In this document: positions 1 to 7,975 of the stretch, piece after piece
Layout of the letters: each line of letters opens with the position of its first letter
Numbering within the stretch: the stretch's first letter is position 1
Assembly (NCBI GenBank): GCA_019510125.1
Contig: JAEKKX010000015.1
Coordinates: 40,054 to 104,053 of the forward strand
Source: Lysobacterales bacterium
GTDB lineage: Bacteria; Pseudomonadota; Gammaproteobacteria; Xanthomonadales; Xanthomonadaceae
Direction: 5' to 3'
Length of the DNA: 64,000 nucleotides
Position numbers and translations under genes: made by a program
Notes under the pieces: model-generated
What the model was told of the DNA's origin: nothing
Databases searched by the model: none
Seen by the model: the letters and a program-made list of their open reading frames with translations, nothing else

Positions 1-2
1 CG

Positions 3-914
3 CTGGTGTTCGGCGGCGGCAGCAACCTGCTGATCGTCGAGGGGCCGCGGGTCGCGCTGCGTTTCGACGGCCGCGACACCCGGGTGCTCGACGACGCCGG
101 CGAACTGGCGATCGTCCGCGCCGAGGGCGGCGCCGAATGGCACGGCTTCGTGCTGTGGACGCTGGAACAGGGCCTCGCCGGGCTCGAGAACCTGGCGCTG
201 ATCCCCGGCACCGTCGGCGCCGCGCCGATCCAGAACATCGGCGCCTACGGCGTGGAGGTCGGCGAGCGCATCCACGCGGTCGAGGCGTTCGAGCGCTCGA
301 GCGGGGCGTTCCGCCGCTTCAGCGCCGCCGAGTGCGGCTTCGCCTACCGCGACAGCGCGTTCAAGCGCGCGCCCGAGCGCTGGCTGATCGTCGCGGTCGA
401 GTTCGCGCTGCCGAAGGCCGCGTCGCAGCCGGCGGACGCGCTGAAGCTCGACTACGCCGGCATCGGCGACGAACTCCGGGCGCTGGGCGTCGCCGCGCCG
501 ACCCCGCGCGACGTGGCCGAGGCGGTGATCGCGCTGCGCCGGCGCAAGCTTCCCGACCCCGCCGTGGTCGGCAACGCCGGCAGCTTCTTCAAGAACCCGA
601 TCGTCCCGGCGTCGCAGGCCGAAGCACTGCAGATCCTGCATCCCGGCCTGCCGGTGTTCCGCGGCGCGGACGCGGACACGCGCAAGCTGTCGGCGGCCTG
701 GCTGATCGAACAGTGCGGCTGGAAGGGCGCGCGCAGCGACGAAGGCTCCGGCGACGCCGGGGTCTCCGACCGTCACGCGCTGGTGCTGGTGAACCACGGC
801 CGCGCCACCGGCCGCGAACTGCTGTCGCTGGCGCGCCGCATCGCCGACAGCGTACGCGCGCGCTTCGGCGTCGCCATCGAACCGGAACCGCGCCTCGTCG
901 GCGCGACCTGGTGA
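3..914 (+). CDS. murB: UDP-N-acetylenolpyruvoylglucosamine reductase (MurB), 5' end cut by window
   Basis: MurB reduces UDP-GlcNAc-enolpyruvate to UDP-MurNAc with NADPH and FAD in the cytoplasm, the second committed step of peptidoglycan synthesis. The reading frame is open at the left edge and starts inside the FAD-binding GGGSNLL motif, so roughly the first 40 residues lie outside the window. The insert motif YRDSAFK marks the type I (E. coli-like) class. The loop [10 protein letters not shown] carries the proton-donor serine, and the C-terminal IEPEPRLVG contains the expected catalytic glutamate. The visible part (303 residues) fits the usual ~345. It is followed after 13 bp by the dimethylargininase gene on the same strand, so co-transcription is likely. 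Confidence 0.96.
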   Translation: MVFGGGSNLLIVEGPRVALRFDGRDTRVLDDAGELAIVRAEGGAEWHGFVLWTLEQGLAGLENLALIPGTVGAAPIQNIGAYGVEVGERIHAVEAFERSSGAFRRFSAAECGFAYRDSAFKRAPERWLIVAVEFALPKAASQPADALKLDYAGIGDELRALGVAAPTPRDVAEAVIALRRRKLPDPAVVGNAGSFFKNPIVPASQAEALQILHPGLPVFRGADADTRKLSAAWLIEQCGWKGARSDEGSGDAGVSDRHALVLVNHGRATGRELLSLARRIADSVRARFGVAIEPEPRLVGATW

Positions 915-927
915 CGGCGGCGGCGCG

Positions 928-1731
928 ATGACCGCCCTCGTCGCCCTCACCCGCCTCCCCGCGCAGCGCCTCGCCGACGGCTGCGAGCTGACCTTTCTCG
1001 AACGCACGCCGATCGGCGCCGATCGCCTGCACGCCGAGCATCGCGCCTACCGGGACGCGCTCGCCGCCGCCGGCGCCCGGGTGATCGCGCTCGACCCGAT
1101 CGAAGCGCTGCCCGACAGCGCCTTCGTCGAGGACGCGGCGGTGGTGCTGGACGAGGTCGCGGTGCTGACCCGTCCCGGCGCCGCCTCGCGTCGCGACGAG
1201 CCCGCGCATGTCGAGGCGCCGCTGCGCACGCATCGCCGGCGGGTCGAATCCCTGCCCGGACCCGGCACGCTCGAGGGCGGCGACGTGCTGCGCATCGGCG
1301 ACACGCTCTACGTCGGCCAGAGCGTGCGCACCGACCGCGCCGGCGTCGAAGCCTTCGCCGCGCTGGTCGGCGGCTTCGGCTACCGCGTCGTGCCGGTGCC
1401 GGTCCACGGCAGCCTCCACCTGAAGACGGCGTGCACCGCGCTCGACGCCGGCACCGTGCTGGTCAATCCGGCGTGGCTGGACGCCGACGCCTTCGCCGGC
1501 TTCGCGCGGATCGAAGTCGACGCCGACGAGCCGTTCGCGGCGAACGTGCTGGCGCTGGGCGACGCGCTGATCGCCAACGCCGCGTTCCCGGGCACGCTGG
1601 CGCGGGTGCGCGCGCACGCGGCGCGCGGCGGCCGGCGCGTGCTGCCGGTGGACCTGTCCGAATTCGGCAAGGCCGAGGCCGGCCTCACCTGCCTGAGCCT
1701 GGTCTTCTCCGTCGCGGCAGGCCGGGCATGA
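928..1731 (+). CDS. N(G),N(G)-dimethylarginine dimethylaminohydrolase (DDAH)
   Basis: A 267-residue member of the guanidino-modifying superfamily, expected to hydrolyse asymmetric methylarginines to citrulline and (di)methylamine. The active-site pattern matches the Pseudomonas enzyme: Glu116 in GTLEGGDV, His164 in GSLHLKTACTAL and the nucleophilic Cys255 near the C-terminus in GLTCLSLVF, with substrate-binding DSAFVEDAAV near residue 63. No signal peptide is visible, so it should be cytoplasmic. Its stop codon overlaps the start of the following DMT-family permease (ATGA), which suggests translational coupling. Arginine deiminase is the nearest alternative, but the short length and motif spacing favour DDAH. 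Confidence 0.88.
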   Translation: MTALVALTRLPAQRLADGCELTFLERTPIGADRLHAEHRAYRDALAAAGARVIALDPIEALPDSAFVEDAAVVLDEVAVLTRPGAASRRDEPAHVEAPLRTHRRRVESLPGPGTLEGGDVLRIGDTLYVGQSVRTDRAGVEAFAALVGGFGYRVVPVPVHGSLHLKTACTALDAGTVLVNPAWLDADAFAGFARIEVDADEPFAANVLALGDALIANAAFPGTLARVRAHAARGGRRVLPVDLSEFGKAEAGLTCLSLVFSVAAGRA

Positions 1732-2642
1732 GCGCGGTGGCGCGCAGCCCGCACGTGCGCGCGGCGCTGCTGATGCTCGGCAGCACGCTGCTGTTCGGGC
1801 TGATGGCCGTCGCCATCCGGCTGGCGTCGCAGACCCTGCACACGTTCGAGATCGCGTTCTTCCGCAATTTCTTCGGGCTGGTCGCGGCGACGCCGCTGGT
1901 GCTGCGCCACGGCCCGGACCTGCTGCGCACCTCGCAGTTGCCGCGCTACCTGTTCCGCTGCGCGGTCGGCGTGGTCTCGATGATGGCCGGCTTCTGGGCG
2001 ATCGGCCACCTGCCGCTGGCGCAGGCGGTGGCGCTGTCGTACTCGACGCCGATCTTCGTGACCATCGCCGCGGTGCTGTTCCTGCACGAGCAGGTGCGCG
2101 CGCGGCGCTGGGCGGCGGTGGCGCTGGGCTTCGTCGGGGTGATGGTCATCGTGCGCCCGGGCAGTGCGGGCTTCAGCGCCGGCACCCTGGTCGCGCTGGC
2201 CGCGGCGGTGCTCAGCGGGATCGTGTCGATCCAGATCAAGCAACTGTCGCGGGTCGATCCGGCCGACCGCATCGTCGTGTTCACCACCCTGCTGTGGGTG
2301 CCGATGTCGCTGCTGCCGGCGCTGACCGTGTGGCGCTGGCCCGAGGGCGTCACCTGGGCGTGGGTGATCGCGGCCGGGTTCCTCGGCACCGGCGGGCACA
2401 TGCTGTGGACGCGGGCGCTGAAGCTCGGCGACGTCTCGGCGCTGACCCCGATCAGCTTCATGCAGTTGCCGGTGGTGGCGCTGGCGGGCTGGTGGCTGTT
2501 CCAGGAGCCGGTGGATCGCTGGACCGCGACCGGCGCGGCGATCATCTTCGCCGCCAACGCCTACATCGCGCACCGCGAGGCGGCGCTGGCGCGGCGCGCG
2601 GCGACGCACGCGCCGGTGGAAGCGGCCACGCCCGGCGACTGA
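1728..2642 (+). CDS. EamA/DMT-superfamily permease
   Basis: A 304-residue inner-membrane protein with about ten hydrophobic segments arranged as two EamA repeats (roughly residues 8-140 and 150-290), typical of drug/metabolite transporters of the RhaT/YdcZ type. The substrate cannot be read from sequence. The chosen ATG overlaps the DDAH stop codon by 4 bp; a longer frame runs upstream into the DDAH gene but carries no membrane-protein character. The coupling invites the idea that it exports a product (dimethylamine, citrulline) or imports a guanidino compound, but this is inference only. Confidence 0.85.
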   Translation: MSAVARSPHVRAALLMLGSTLLFGLMAVAIRLASQTLHTFEIAFFRNFFGLVAATPLVLRHGPDLLRTSQLPRYLFRCAVGVVSMMAGFWAIGHLPLAQAVALSYSTPIFVTIAAVLFLHEQVRARRWAAVALGFVGVMVIVRPGSAGFSAGTLVALAAAVLSGIVSIQIKQLSRVDPADRIVVFTTLLWVPMSLLPALTVWRWPEGVTWAWVIAAGFLGTGGHMLWTRALKLGDVSALTPISFMQLPVVALAGWWLFQEPVDRWTATGAAIIFAANAYIAHREAALARRAATHAPVEAATPGD

Positions 2643-2827
2643 CTGCGCCATCGACTGCACGATCGAGGCCTGGATCGCCCCGCGCGCCTGCGGCGCCGCC
2701 GCATTGACCCCCGCCCCGCCCGCGGTGTACACCGGCGGGCGGCCCGCGACGACGGGCCGCGCGGCACGGCACAGGGGACGTGGCCGCCTCGTCACCGAGC
2801 AGTCCCAACCGAAAGGAGCATCGGCGC

Positions 2828-4255
2828 ATGACCGCATCCCGTTCCGCCCGTCCGCAGCCCCGCATCGCCCTCGCCGTCGCGGTCGCCACCGCCCTGTCCG
2901 GCCTGTCGTTCGCCGCCCCGTCGCGGGCCGAGGAGGGCGACTATTCCGCCTGGCAGACGCTGGTGAACCTGGTGTCGCCACCGAAGGCGGACAACCGGGT
3001 GACCGCCGCGCAGCGCACCGGCGACTACCCGCTGCTGGCCAATCCGTCGGGGTTCGCCGACGGCTTCAGGCCCGGCGCGTACAACCAGTGGCAGACCGTG
3101 CAACTGGCCCCCGAGACCGGCGCCATCTGCGGCAACGGCTCGGCCTACAAGTTCTTCGTCAACCGCGTGCCCAACACCCGCAACACGATCATCTACATGG
3201 AAGGCGGCGGCGCCTGCTGGGACTACGCGAGCTGCACCGGCCAGGCCGGCATCCGCGGCGCGCGCAATCCGGACGGCATCCCCGACGACTACATGAGCCT
3301 GCTGAACCCCGGCGCGAGCCTGGTCAGCCCGTTCGTGACCCGGATCAGCCCGTTCGATGCGGTGAAGACCCAGCAGTGGAACATGGTCTACGTGCCCTAC
3401 TGCACCGGCGACATCTACAGCGGCGACAAGGTCGCGGTGTATCCCGACCCCACCGGCGCCCACGCGCCGCTGATCTGGCACCACAACGGCGTGCGCAACG
3501 TGCGCGCCGTCGTCGGCTGGCTCAAGGACAACCTGCCGCGGCCGACCCAGATGCTCTCCACCGGCTGCAGCGCCGGCGGCGCGGGCAGCCTCACCAACTA
3601 CGCCACCCTGCGCCGCGACCTGGCGCCGACCCGCGGCTTCCTGATCGACGACTCCGGCCCGATCTTCGACGCCCCGGTCGGCGGCGATCCGCAGGTGTGG
3701 CCGCAGGCGCCGCTGCAGGCCCAGATCCGCCAGGCCTGGGGCCTGTCGCGTCCGAACGGTCCGCTGGCCTACATGGCCGCGACCCTGCCCCGGCTCGACC
3801 AGAACCAGCTCGGCACGCTCTACGACGCGCTGTCGGCGAAGTATCCGGGCGACCGCCTCGGCCAGACCCACTTCTGGCAGGACCTGAACTATTCGTCGTA
3901 CTCGTACGAGCGGTTCTTCTCCGACATCGCCAACGCGCCCGACCAGGCGACGAAGGAAGCGCTGATCCACGCCCGCTGGGGCACGGACACCGCGCGCCTG
4001 CGCGACCGCCTGAACGGCCTGGGCAACTTCGGCGGCTACTTCCCGCAGTACCGCGCGCTGAACGAGAGCCACTGCACCACGATCGTCGACTTCAAGAACG
4101 GTGACGTCCAGACCATGAGCCTGGAACTGCGCCACTTCATCGACAGCGTGCTGGACGGATCGGGCAACGTGCTGGACGCGTCCGAGGCCAGCGACGCCGC
4201 GGACCGGGCCAAACCCTTCAACCTGCTGTACTGGACGGTCGACCAACTGGTCTGA
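2828..4255 (+). CDS. Secreted pectinacetylesterase / Notum-like serine hydrolase
   Basis: A 475-residue protein with a cleavable-looking signal peptide (hydrophobic segment about 12-30, then AAPSRA before EEGDYS). It has the pectinacetylesterase/Notum signature: oxyanion-type EGGGACWDY near residue 125, nucleophile Ser248 in STGCSAGGAGS and a late histidine in NESHCTTIVDF. The family comprises alpha/beta hydrolases that remove acyl esters from polysaccharides or, in animals, palmitoleate from Wnt. Whether the substrate here is a plant or microbial polymer is unknown. An AAGGAG ribosome-binding site lies at 2812-2817, 10 bp before the ATG. It is probably monocistronic: a perfect 10-bp hairpin follows the gene. 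Confidence 0.82.
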   Translation: MTASRSARPQPRIALAVAVATALSGLSFAAPSRAEEGDYSAWQTLVNLVSPPKADNRVTAAQRTGDYPLLANPSGFADGFRPGAYNQWQTVQLAPETGAICGNGSAYKFFVNRVPNTRNTIIYMEGGGACWDYASCTGQAGIRGARNPDGIPDDYMSLLNPGASLVSPFVTRISPFDAVKTQQWNMVYVPYCTGDIYSGDKVAVYPDPTGAHAPLIWHHNGVRNVRAVVGWLKDNLPRPTQMLSTGCSAGGAGSLTNYATLRRDLAPTRGFLIDDSGPIFDAPVGGDPQVWPQAPLQAQIRQAWGLSRPNGPLAYMAATLPRLDQNQLGTLYDALSAKYPGDRLGQTHFWQDLNYSSYSYERFFSDIANAPDQATKEALIHARWGTDTARLRDRLNGLGNFGGYFPQYRALNESHCTTIVDFKNGDVQTMSLELRHFIDSVLDGSGNVLDASEASDAADRAKPFNLLYWTVDQLV

Positions 4256-4275
4256 CGACCGCCACGCCGCTGCGG

Positions 4276-4301
4276 CGGACGGGCCCACCACGGCCCGTCC
4301 G
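4276..4301 (+). terminator. GC-rich hairpin after the pectinacetylesterase-like gene
   Basis: A perfect 10-bp inverted repeat (cggacgggcc / ggcccgtccg) with a 6-nt loop starts 20 bp after the stop codon. There is no T-tract, so it may act as an RNA 3'-end stabiliser or with Rho rather than as a classical intrinsic terminator. Confidence 0.5.
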
Positions 4302-4348
4302 GTGTAGCCTATCCCCACCCCCGTCAACGCCGCGGACACGAGCGCGCC

Positions 4349-5005
4349 ATGAAATTGCGACTGCTGCACATCGGACTCGGCCTCGCCATCGTCACCACCC
4401 TGGCGATCGTCGTCTCCGTGCGCATCCAGCAGGACGCGATGTCGCGCGCGGTGCAGGCCAAGGCCGCCGCCGCGCCCGCCGCCGGCGCGCCCGCGGCGGA
4501 CCCGGCCCTCGCCTCGACCCCGGAGGCCCGCGCCTACCAGGACCGGCTGGCGTTCGAGCGCCAGACCCGCAGCTTCCTGCGCGACGCGCCGAACCTCGAC
4601 GACAAGACCCGGATCAAGCGCGCGCAGGCGCTCAGCCGCGAGATCGACCGCCGCGAGCAGGCGCGCGAGCTGTCGGCGAGCGAAGCGGTGATGATGCGGA
4701 TCGGGCTGATCCACGCCGCGGTCCAGGACGAGGGCCAGCGCATCTCGCAGTCGCAGGAAGTGATCGACCGCTATCGCAAGCAGGCGTCGGAACGGCAGGC
4801 CGCCTTCGCGGCGAAGCAGAAGGAGGACGCGCGCTTCCAGGCCTACAAGGCCGCCGAGTCGCGGATCGTGTCCGAAGTGCTGGCGATGCAGAGCTACCCC
4901 GGCGGCCTCAGCCGCGACGACTACCTGCGCCTGCGCCTGCAGGAAGCCCGGGAAACGATCTACAACGCACCCGAGCCCGCGCAGAAGACGCCGGCGACGC
5001 CGTGA
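4349..5005 (+). CDS. Hypothetical protein, N-terminal membrane anchor plus long helical domain
   Basis: A 218-residue protein I do not recognise. Residues 7-25 form one hydrophobic segment, then an Ala/Pro-rich linker (about 37-55) leads to a charged, strongly helical region (60-205) rich in Arg, Gln and Glu that could form coiled coils or a small helical bundle. The likely topology is cytoplasmic N-terminus with a periplasmic helical domain. The heptad-poor helical composition is reminiscent of anchored periplasmic helper proteins such as lipase foldases, but no diagnostic motif is present. It lies between two secreted hydrolases on the same strand with no overlap. Confidence 0.7.
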   Translation: MKLRLLHIGLGLAIVTTLAIVVSVRIQQDAMSRAVQAKAAAAPAAGAPAADPALASTPEARAYQDRLAFERQTRSFLRDAPNLDDKTRIKRAQALSREIDRREQARELSASEAVMMRIGLIHAAVQDEGQRISQSQEVIDRYRKQASERQAAFAAKQKEDARFQAYKAAESRIVSEVLAMQSYPGGLSRDDYLRLRLQEARETIYNAPEPAQKTPATP

Positions 5006-5019
5006 ATGCACGCATCGCC

Positions 5020-5061
5020 CTGACCCTGTCGAGCTGACCCTGTCGAACTGACCCTGTCGAA
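5020..5061 (+). repeat. 14-bp tandem repeat, three copies
   Basis: Three adjacent copies of ctgaccctgtcgaa (the first ends in g instead of a) lie directly after the hypothetical gene's stop and before the M13 peptidase gene. A decayed continuation (ctggtcttgcc..., ctgatccgc...) suggests the array was once longer. The rest of the 5006-5214 gap shows no gene. Confidence 0.85.
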
Positions 5062-5214
5062 CTGGTCTTGCCGATACGATCCTGCCGGTCTGATCCGCGC
5101 GCCATCCCGATCCGCACGCCGCCACGATCGGCACAGCGCCCACGACCTTCGGCACTGGCCCGGTCGGCGCTGCCCACCGACCCTGCAGGTTCGTCCGTCT
5201 TCACGAATCCCGGC

Positions 5215-7266
5215 ATGAACAAGACCCTGCTTTCCCTGGGCATCGCCCTGACCTGCTTCGCGTCCGTCGGCGCCGCCGACGACACCCGCACGCCGCAACT
5301 GGGCACGTTCGGCGTCGAACTGTCGAACCGCGACCTGTCGACCCGGCCCGGCGACGACTTCGCCCGCTACGCCAACGGCCATTGGTTCGACAGCTACCAG
5401 CTCAAGGATTACGAAACGCGCTACGGCTCGTTCAACACGCTCGCCGACCGCGCCGAACTGCAGACGCGCGAGATCATCGAAGGCCTGCAGGCGCGCCGCG
5501 ACCTCGCGCCGGGCAGCGACGAGCAGAAGATCCGCGACTTCTACGCCAGCTACATGGACACCGCCGCGCGCGACGCCGCCGGCATCGCGCCGCTGCGGCC
5601 GGTGCTGGACCGGATCGCCGCGATCGACTCCTACGCCGCGCTGACCGCCGCGTTCGGCCGCGCCGACATCGACGGCACGGACGCGCCGATCGGCGCCGGC
5701 ATCGGCGTCGACCGCAAGAACCCCGATCGCTACCTGGTCGGCGTGGGCGTCGGCGGCCTGGGCCTGCCCGACAAGGATTTCTACCTCAATCCCGAACCGC
5801 GCTTCGAGAAGATCCGCGCCGCCTACCTCGACCACATCGTCACGATGCTCGGCTTCGCCGGGGTGCCGGCCGACGCGGCGAAGCCGCGCGCCGAGGCGAT
5901 CCTCGCGCTGGAAACCGCGCTGGCGAAGCAGCAGTGGGATCGCGCCCAGATGCGCGACCGCGACAAGACCTACAACCTGCGCACGTTCGCGCAGTTGACC
6001 TCCGAATTCCCCGGCTACGACTGGGCTGCCTTCTTCGCCGCGCAGGGCATCCCGCAGCCCGGCGAAGTGAACATCGTCACCCCCAGCGCGGTCGCGCCGG
6101 TGCTGGCGGTGGTGAAGGCGACCCCGCTGCCGGTGTGGCGCGACTACCTGACCTTCCACGCGGTGCGCAACCAAGCGCCGCTGCTGAGCACGCAGATCGA
6201 CGAGGCCGCCTTCGCCTTCACCGGCAAGGTGCTCACCGGCCAGCTCGCGCAGAAGGAGCCGTGGAAGCGCGCGGTGGCGGTCGTCGGCGGCCGCGGCGGC
6301 TTGGGCGATGCGGTCGGCAGGCTGTACGTGGCCCGCCATTTCCGGCCCGAATCCAAGGCGGCGATGGACGCGCTGGTCGAGAACCTGCGCACCGCGCTGC
6401 GCCAGAACATCGACCACATCGACTGGATGGGCGACGCCACCAAGGCCGAGGCCCGGCGCAAGCTGTCCACGTTCAACCCGAAGATCGGCTACCCGAAAAA
6501 GTGGCGCGACTATTCCAGCGTGACCATCGTCCCGAACGACCTGGTCGCCAACGCGATGGCGATGCGCAAGTACAACCTCGACGACGAGATCGCCCGCCTC
6601 GGCCGCAAGCCCGACCGCGACGAGTGGTTCATGACTCCGCAGACGGTCAACGCCTACTACAACGCCTCGTTCAACGAGATCGTGTTCCCGGCCGCGATCC
6701 TGCAGCCGCCGTTCTTCGACGTGAACGCCGACCCGGCGGTCAACTACGGCGCCATCGGCGGCGTGATCGGCCACGAGATGGGCCACGGCTTCGACGACCA
6801 GGGCTCGAAGTCGGACTACGCCGGCATCCAGCGCAACTGGTGGACCGACGAGGACCGCGCCCGCTTCGACGCGCGCACCAAGGCGCTGGGCGCGCAGTAC
6901 GACGGCTACTGCCCGATCGAGAAGCAGTGCGTGAACGGCCAGTTGACGATGGGCGAGAACATCGGCGACCTCGGCGGCCTGTCGATGGCCTACACCGCGT
7001 ACAAGCTCAGCCTCAAGGGCAAGCCGGCGCCGGTGATCGACGGCCTGACCGGCGACCAGCGCTTCTTCCTGGCCTGGGCGCAGGTGTGGAAGGCGAAGTA
7101 TCGCGAGGAAGCGGTGGTCAACCAGCTCAAGACCGATCCGCATTCGCCGCCGCAGTACCGAATCAACGGCCCGCTGCGCAATCTCGACGAATGGTACGCG
7201 GCCTTCGACGTGAAGCCGGGCGACAAGCTCTACCTGCCGCCGGAGCAGCGCGTCCGCATCTGGTGA
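5215..7266 (+). CDS. M13-family zinc metallopeptidase (PepO/neprilysin-like)
   Basis: A 683-residue endopeptidase with a signal peptide (residues 1-20, ending SVGA|ADD). The long N-terminal half is the M13_N helical domain. The catalytic zinc site is HEMGH at residues 520-524, with the third ligand Glu581 in GENIGDLGG, and NAYYNASFNEIVFPAAIL precedes it as in neprilysin. A C-terminal tryptophan closes the protein as usual for the family. A longer frame begins at 5068, but ATG 5215 is chosen because it gives the signal peptide. Bacterial M13 enzymes act periplasmically or extracellularly on short peptides. A perfect 13-bp hairpin follows. Confidence 0.94.
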   Translation: MNKTLLSLGIALTCFASVGAADDTRTPQLGTFGVELSNRDLSTRPGDDFARYANGHWFDSYQLKDYETRYGSFNTLADRAELQTREIIEGLQARRDLAPGSDEQKIRDFYASYMDTAARDAAGIAPLRPVLDRIAAIDSYAALTAAFGRADIDGTDAPIGAGIGVDRKNPDRYLVGVGVGGLGLPDKDFYLNPEPRFEKIRAAYLDHIVTMLGFAGVPADAAKPRAEAILALETALAKQQWDRAQMRDRDKTYNLRTFAQLTSEFPGYDWAAFFAAQGIPQPGEVNIVTPSAVAPVLAVVKATPLPVWRDYLTFHAVRNQAPLLSTQIDEAAFAFTGKVLTGQLAQKEPWKRAVAVVGGRGGLGDAVGRLYVARHFRPESKAAMDALVENLRTALRQNIDHIDWMGDATKAEARRKLSTFNPKIGYPKKWRDYSSVTIVPNDLVANAMAMRKYNLDDEIARLGRKPDRDEWFMTPQTVNAYYNASFNEIVFPAAILQPPFFDVNADPAVNYGAIGGVIGHEMGHGFDDQGSKSDYAGIQRNWWTDEDRARFDARTKALGAQYDGYCPIEKQCVNGQLTMGENIGDLGGLSMAYTAYKLSLKGKPAPVIDGLTGDQRFFLAWAQVWKAKYREEAVVNQLKTDPHSPPQYRINGPLRNLDEWYAAFDVKPGDKLYLPPEQRVRIW

Positions 7267-7286
7267 CGCGCACCGCCCCGGAGCAC

Positions 7287-7316
7287 CGACACGGCCGCCG
7301 CGAGGCGGCCGTGTCG
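7287..7316 (+). terminator. Perfect 13-bp hairpin with GCGA tetraloop after the M13 gene
   Basis: The arms cgacacggccgcc and ggcggccgtgtcg are fully complementary around a GNRA-type gcga loop, 20 bp past the stop. It has no T-run. The following 7317-7516 stretch shows no gene on either strand. Confidence 0.55.
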
Positions 7317-7516
7317 CATCCGGCGGCCGGCATGCCCTTCCGTCGCCCGGAGCGACGCCGCCCGGCCGCCTTGCCGTCGCCGGAAGCCGCTGCAGCCTCG
7401 TCGCGCCCGCCGCAGGCGACGACGGCGCAGCGGACCGCCGTCCGATCGATCGCTCCGCTTCGTGCGCCGCGTCGCCGGCGACGCGTCCCGGCGCGTCCGC
7501 CGCGCGGGGAACGCCC

Positions 7517-7570
7517 GGCGCTGCCGCGACTAGCGCGCCGACAGGCGCTGCCGCGACTAGCGCGCCGACA
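7517..7570. repeat. 27-bp perfect tandem duplication spanning a stop codon
   Basis: Two identical 27-bp units (7517-7543 and 7544-7570) plus 8 bases of a third. On the minus strand each unit contains the last codons and the TAG stop of the small TPR-like gene, so a second in-frame copy of the C-terminal QRLSAR-stop lies just beyond the real end. Confidence 0.9.
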
Positions 7571-7832
7571 GGCGCTGCGCGTGCAGTTCGGCTTCCTTCG
7601 CTTCCACGAATTCGCGCAGTTGCTGGTGCGCGACCGCCTTGTTGTGCCACAGGGCATGGCAGGTCTCGCGCAGTTCGGGCGCCTCGCCGCCGCGCGGGTG
7701 CGCGGCCAGCGCACTGTCGTACCAGACGATCGCGCCGCGGGCGTTGCCCACGCGCAGGCAGGCGTCCCCCTGCGCGAGGCGTTCGCGAAGAAACGCGAGG
7801 ACGGCTGCGCCGCCCTGCGGGATGTCGGTCAT
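7557..7832 (-). CDS. Small TPR-like helical protein
   Basis: A 91-residue cytoplasmic-looking protein starting MTDIPQGG. It is alpha-helical, with two paired-helix units (about 10-40, GDACLRVGNARGAIVWYDSAL; and 52-80, ETCHALWHNKAVAHQQL) whose spacing resembles tetratricopeptide repeats, so a protein-protein contact role is plausible. It has no enzyme motif. It lies on the strand of the S8 protease genes, downstream of their terminator. Its 3' end is involved in a 27-bp tandem duplication, so read-through of the TAG would add nine residues and meet a second TAG. Confidence 0.65.
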   Translation of the reverse strand: MTDIPQGGAAVLAFLRERLAQGDACLRVGNARGAIVWYDSALAAHPRGGEAPELRETCHALWHNKAVAHQQLREFVEAKEAELHAQRLSAR

Positions 7833-7907
7833 GGTGCGTGCGCCCTGGCCCGGGACTACGGCTGACAACGCCGGAGACGGCACGGTCCGGCCACGACGCA
7901 CAAAAGA

Positions 7908-7933
7908 AAGGGGCCCGGATGTCCGGGCCCCTT
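7908..7933 (-). terminator. Intrinsic terminator of the first S8 protease gene
   Basis: Perfect arms aaggggcccgg / ccgggcccctt around a 4-nt loop, 43 bp past the minus-strand stop at 7976. The minus-strand transcript continues into a T-rich tract (ccctttcttttg), as expected for Rho-independent termination. Confidence 0.8.
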
Positions 7934-7975
7934 CTGGATGCAAGCGGATCGATGCTGGCGAATCGATCCTGGCGG

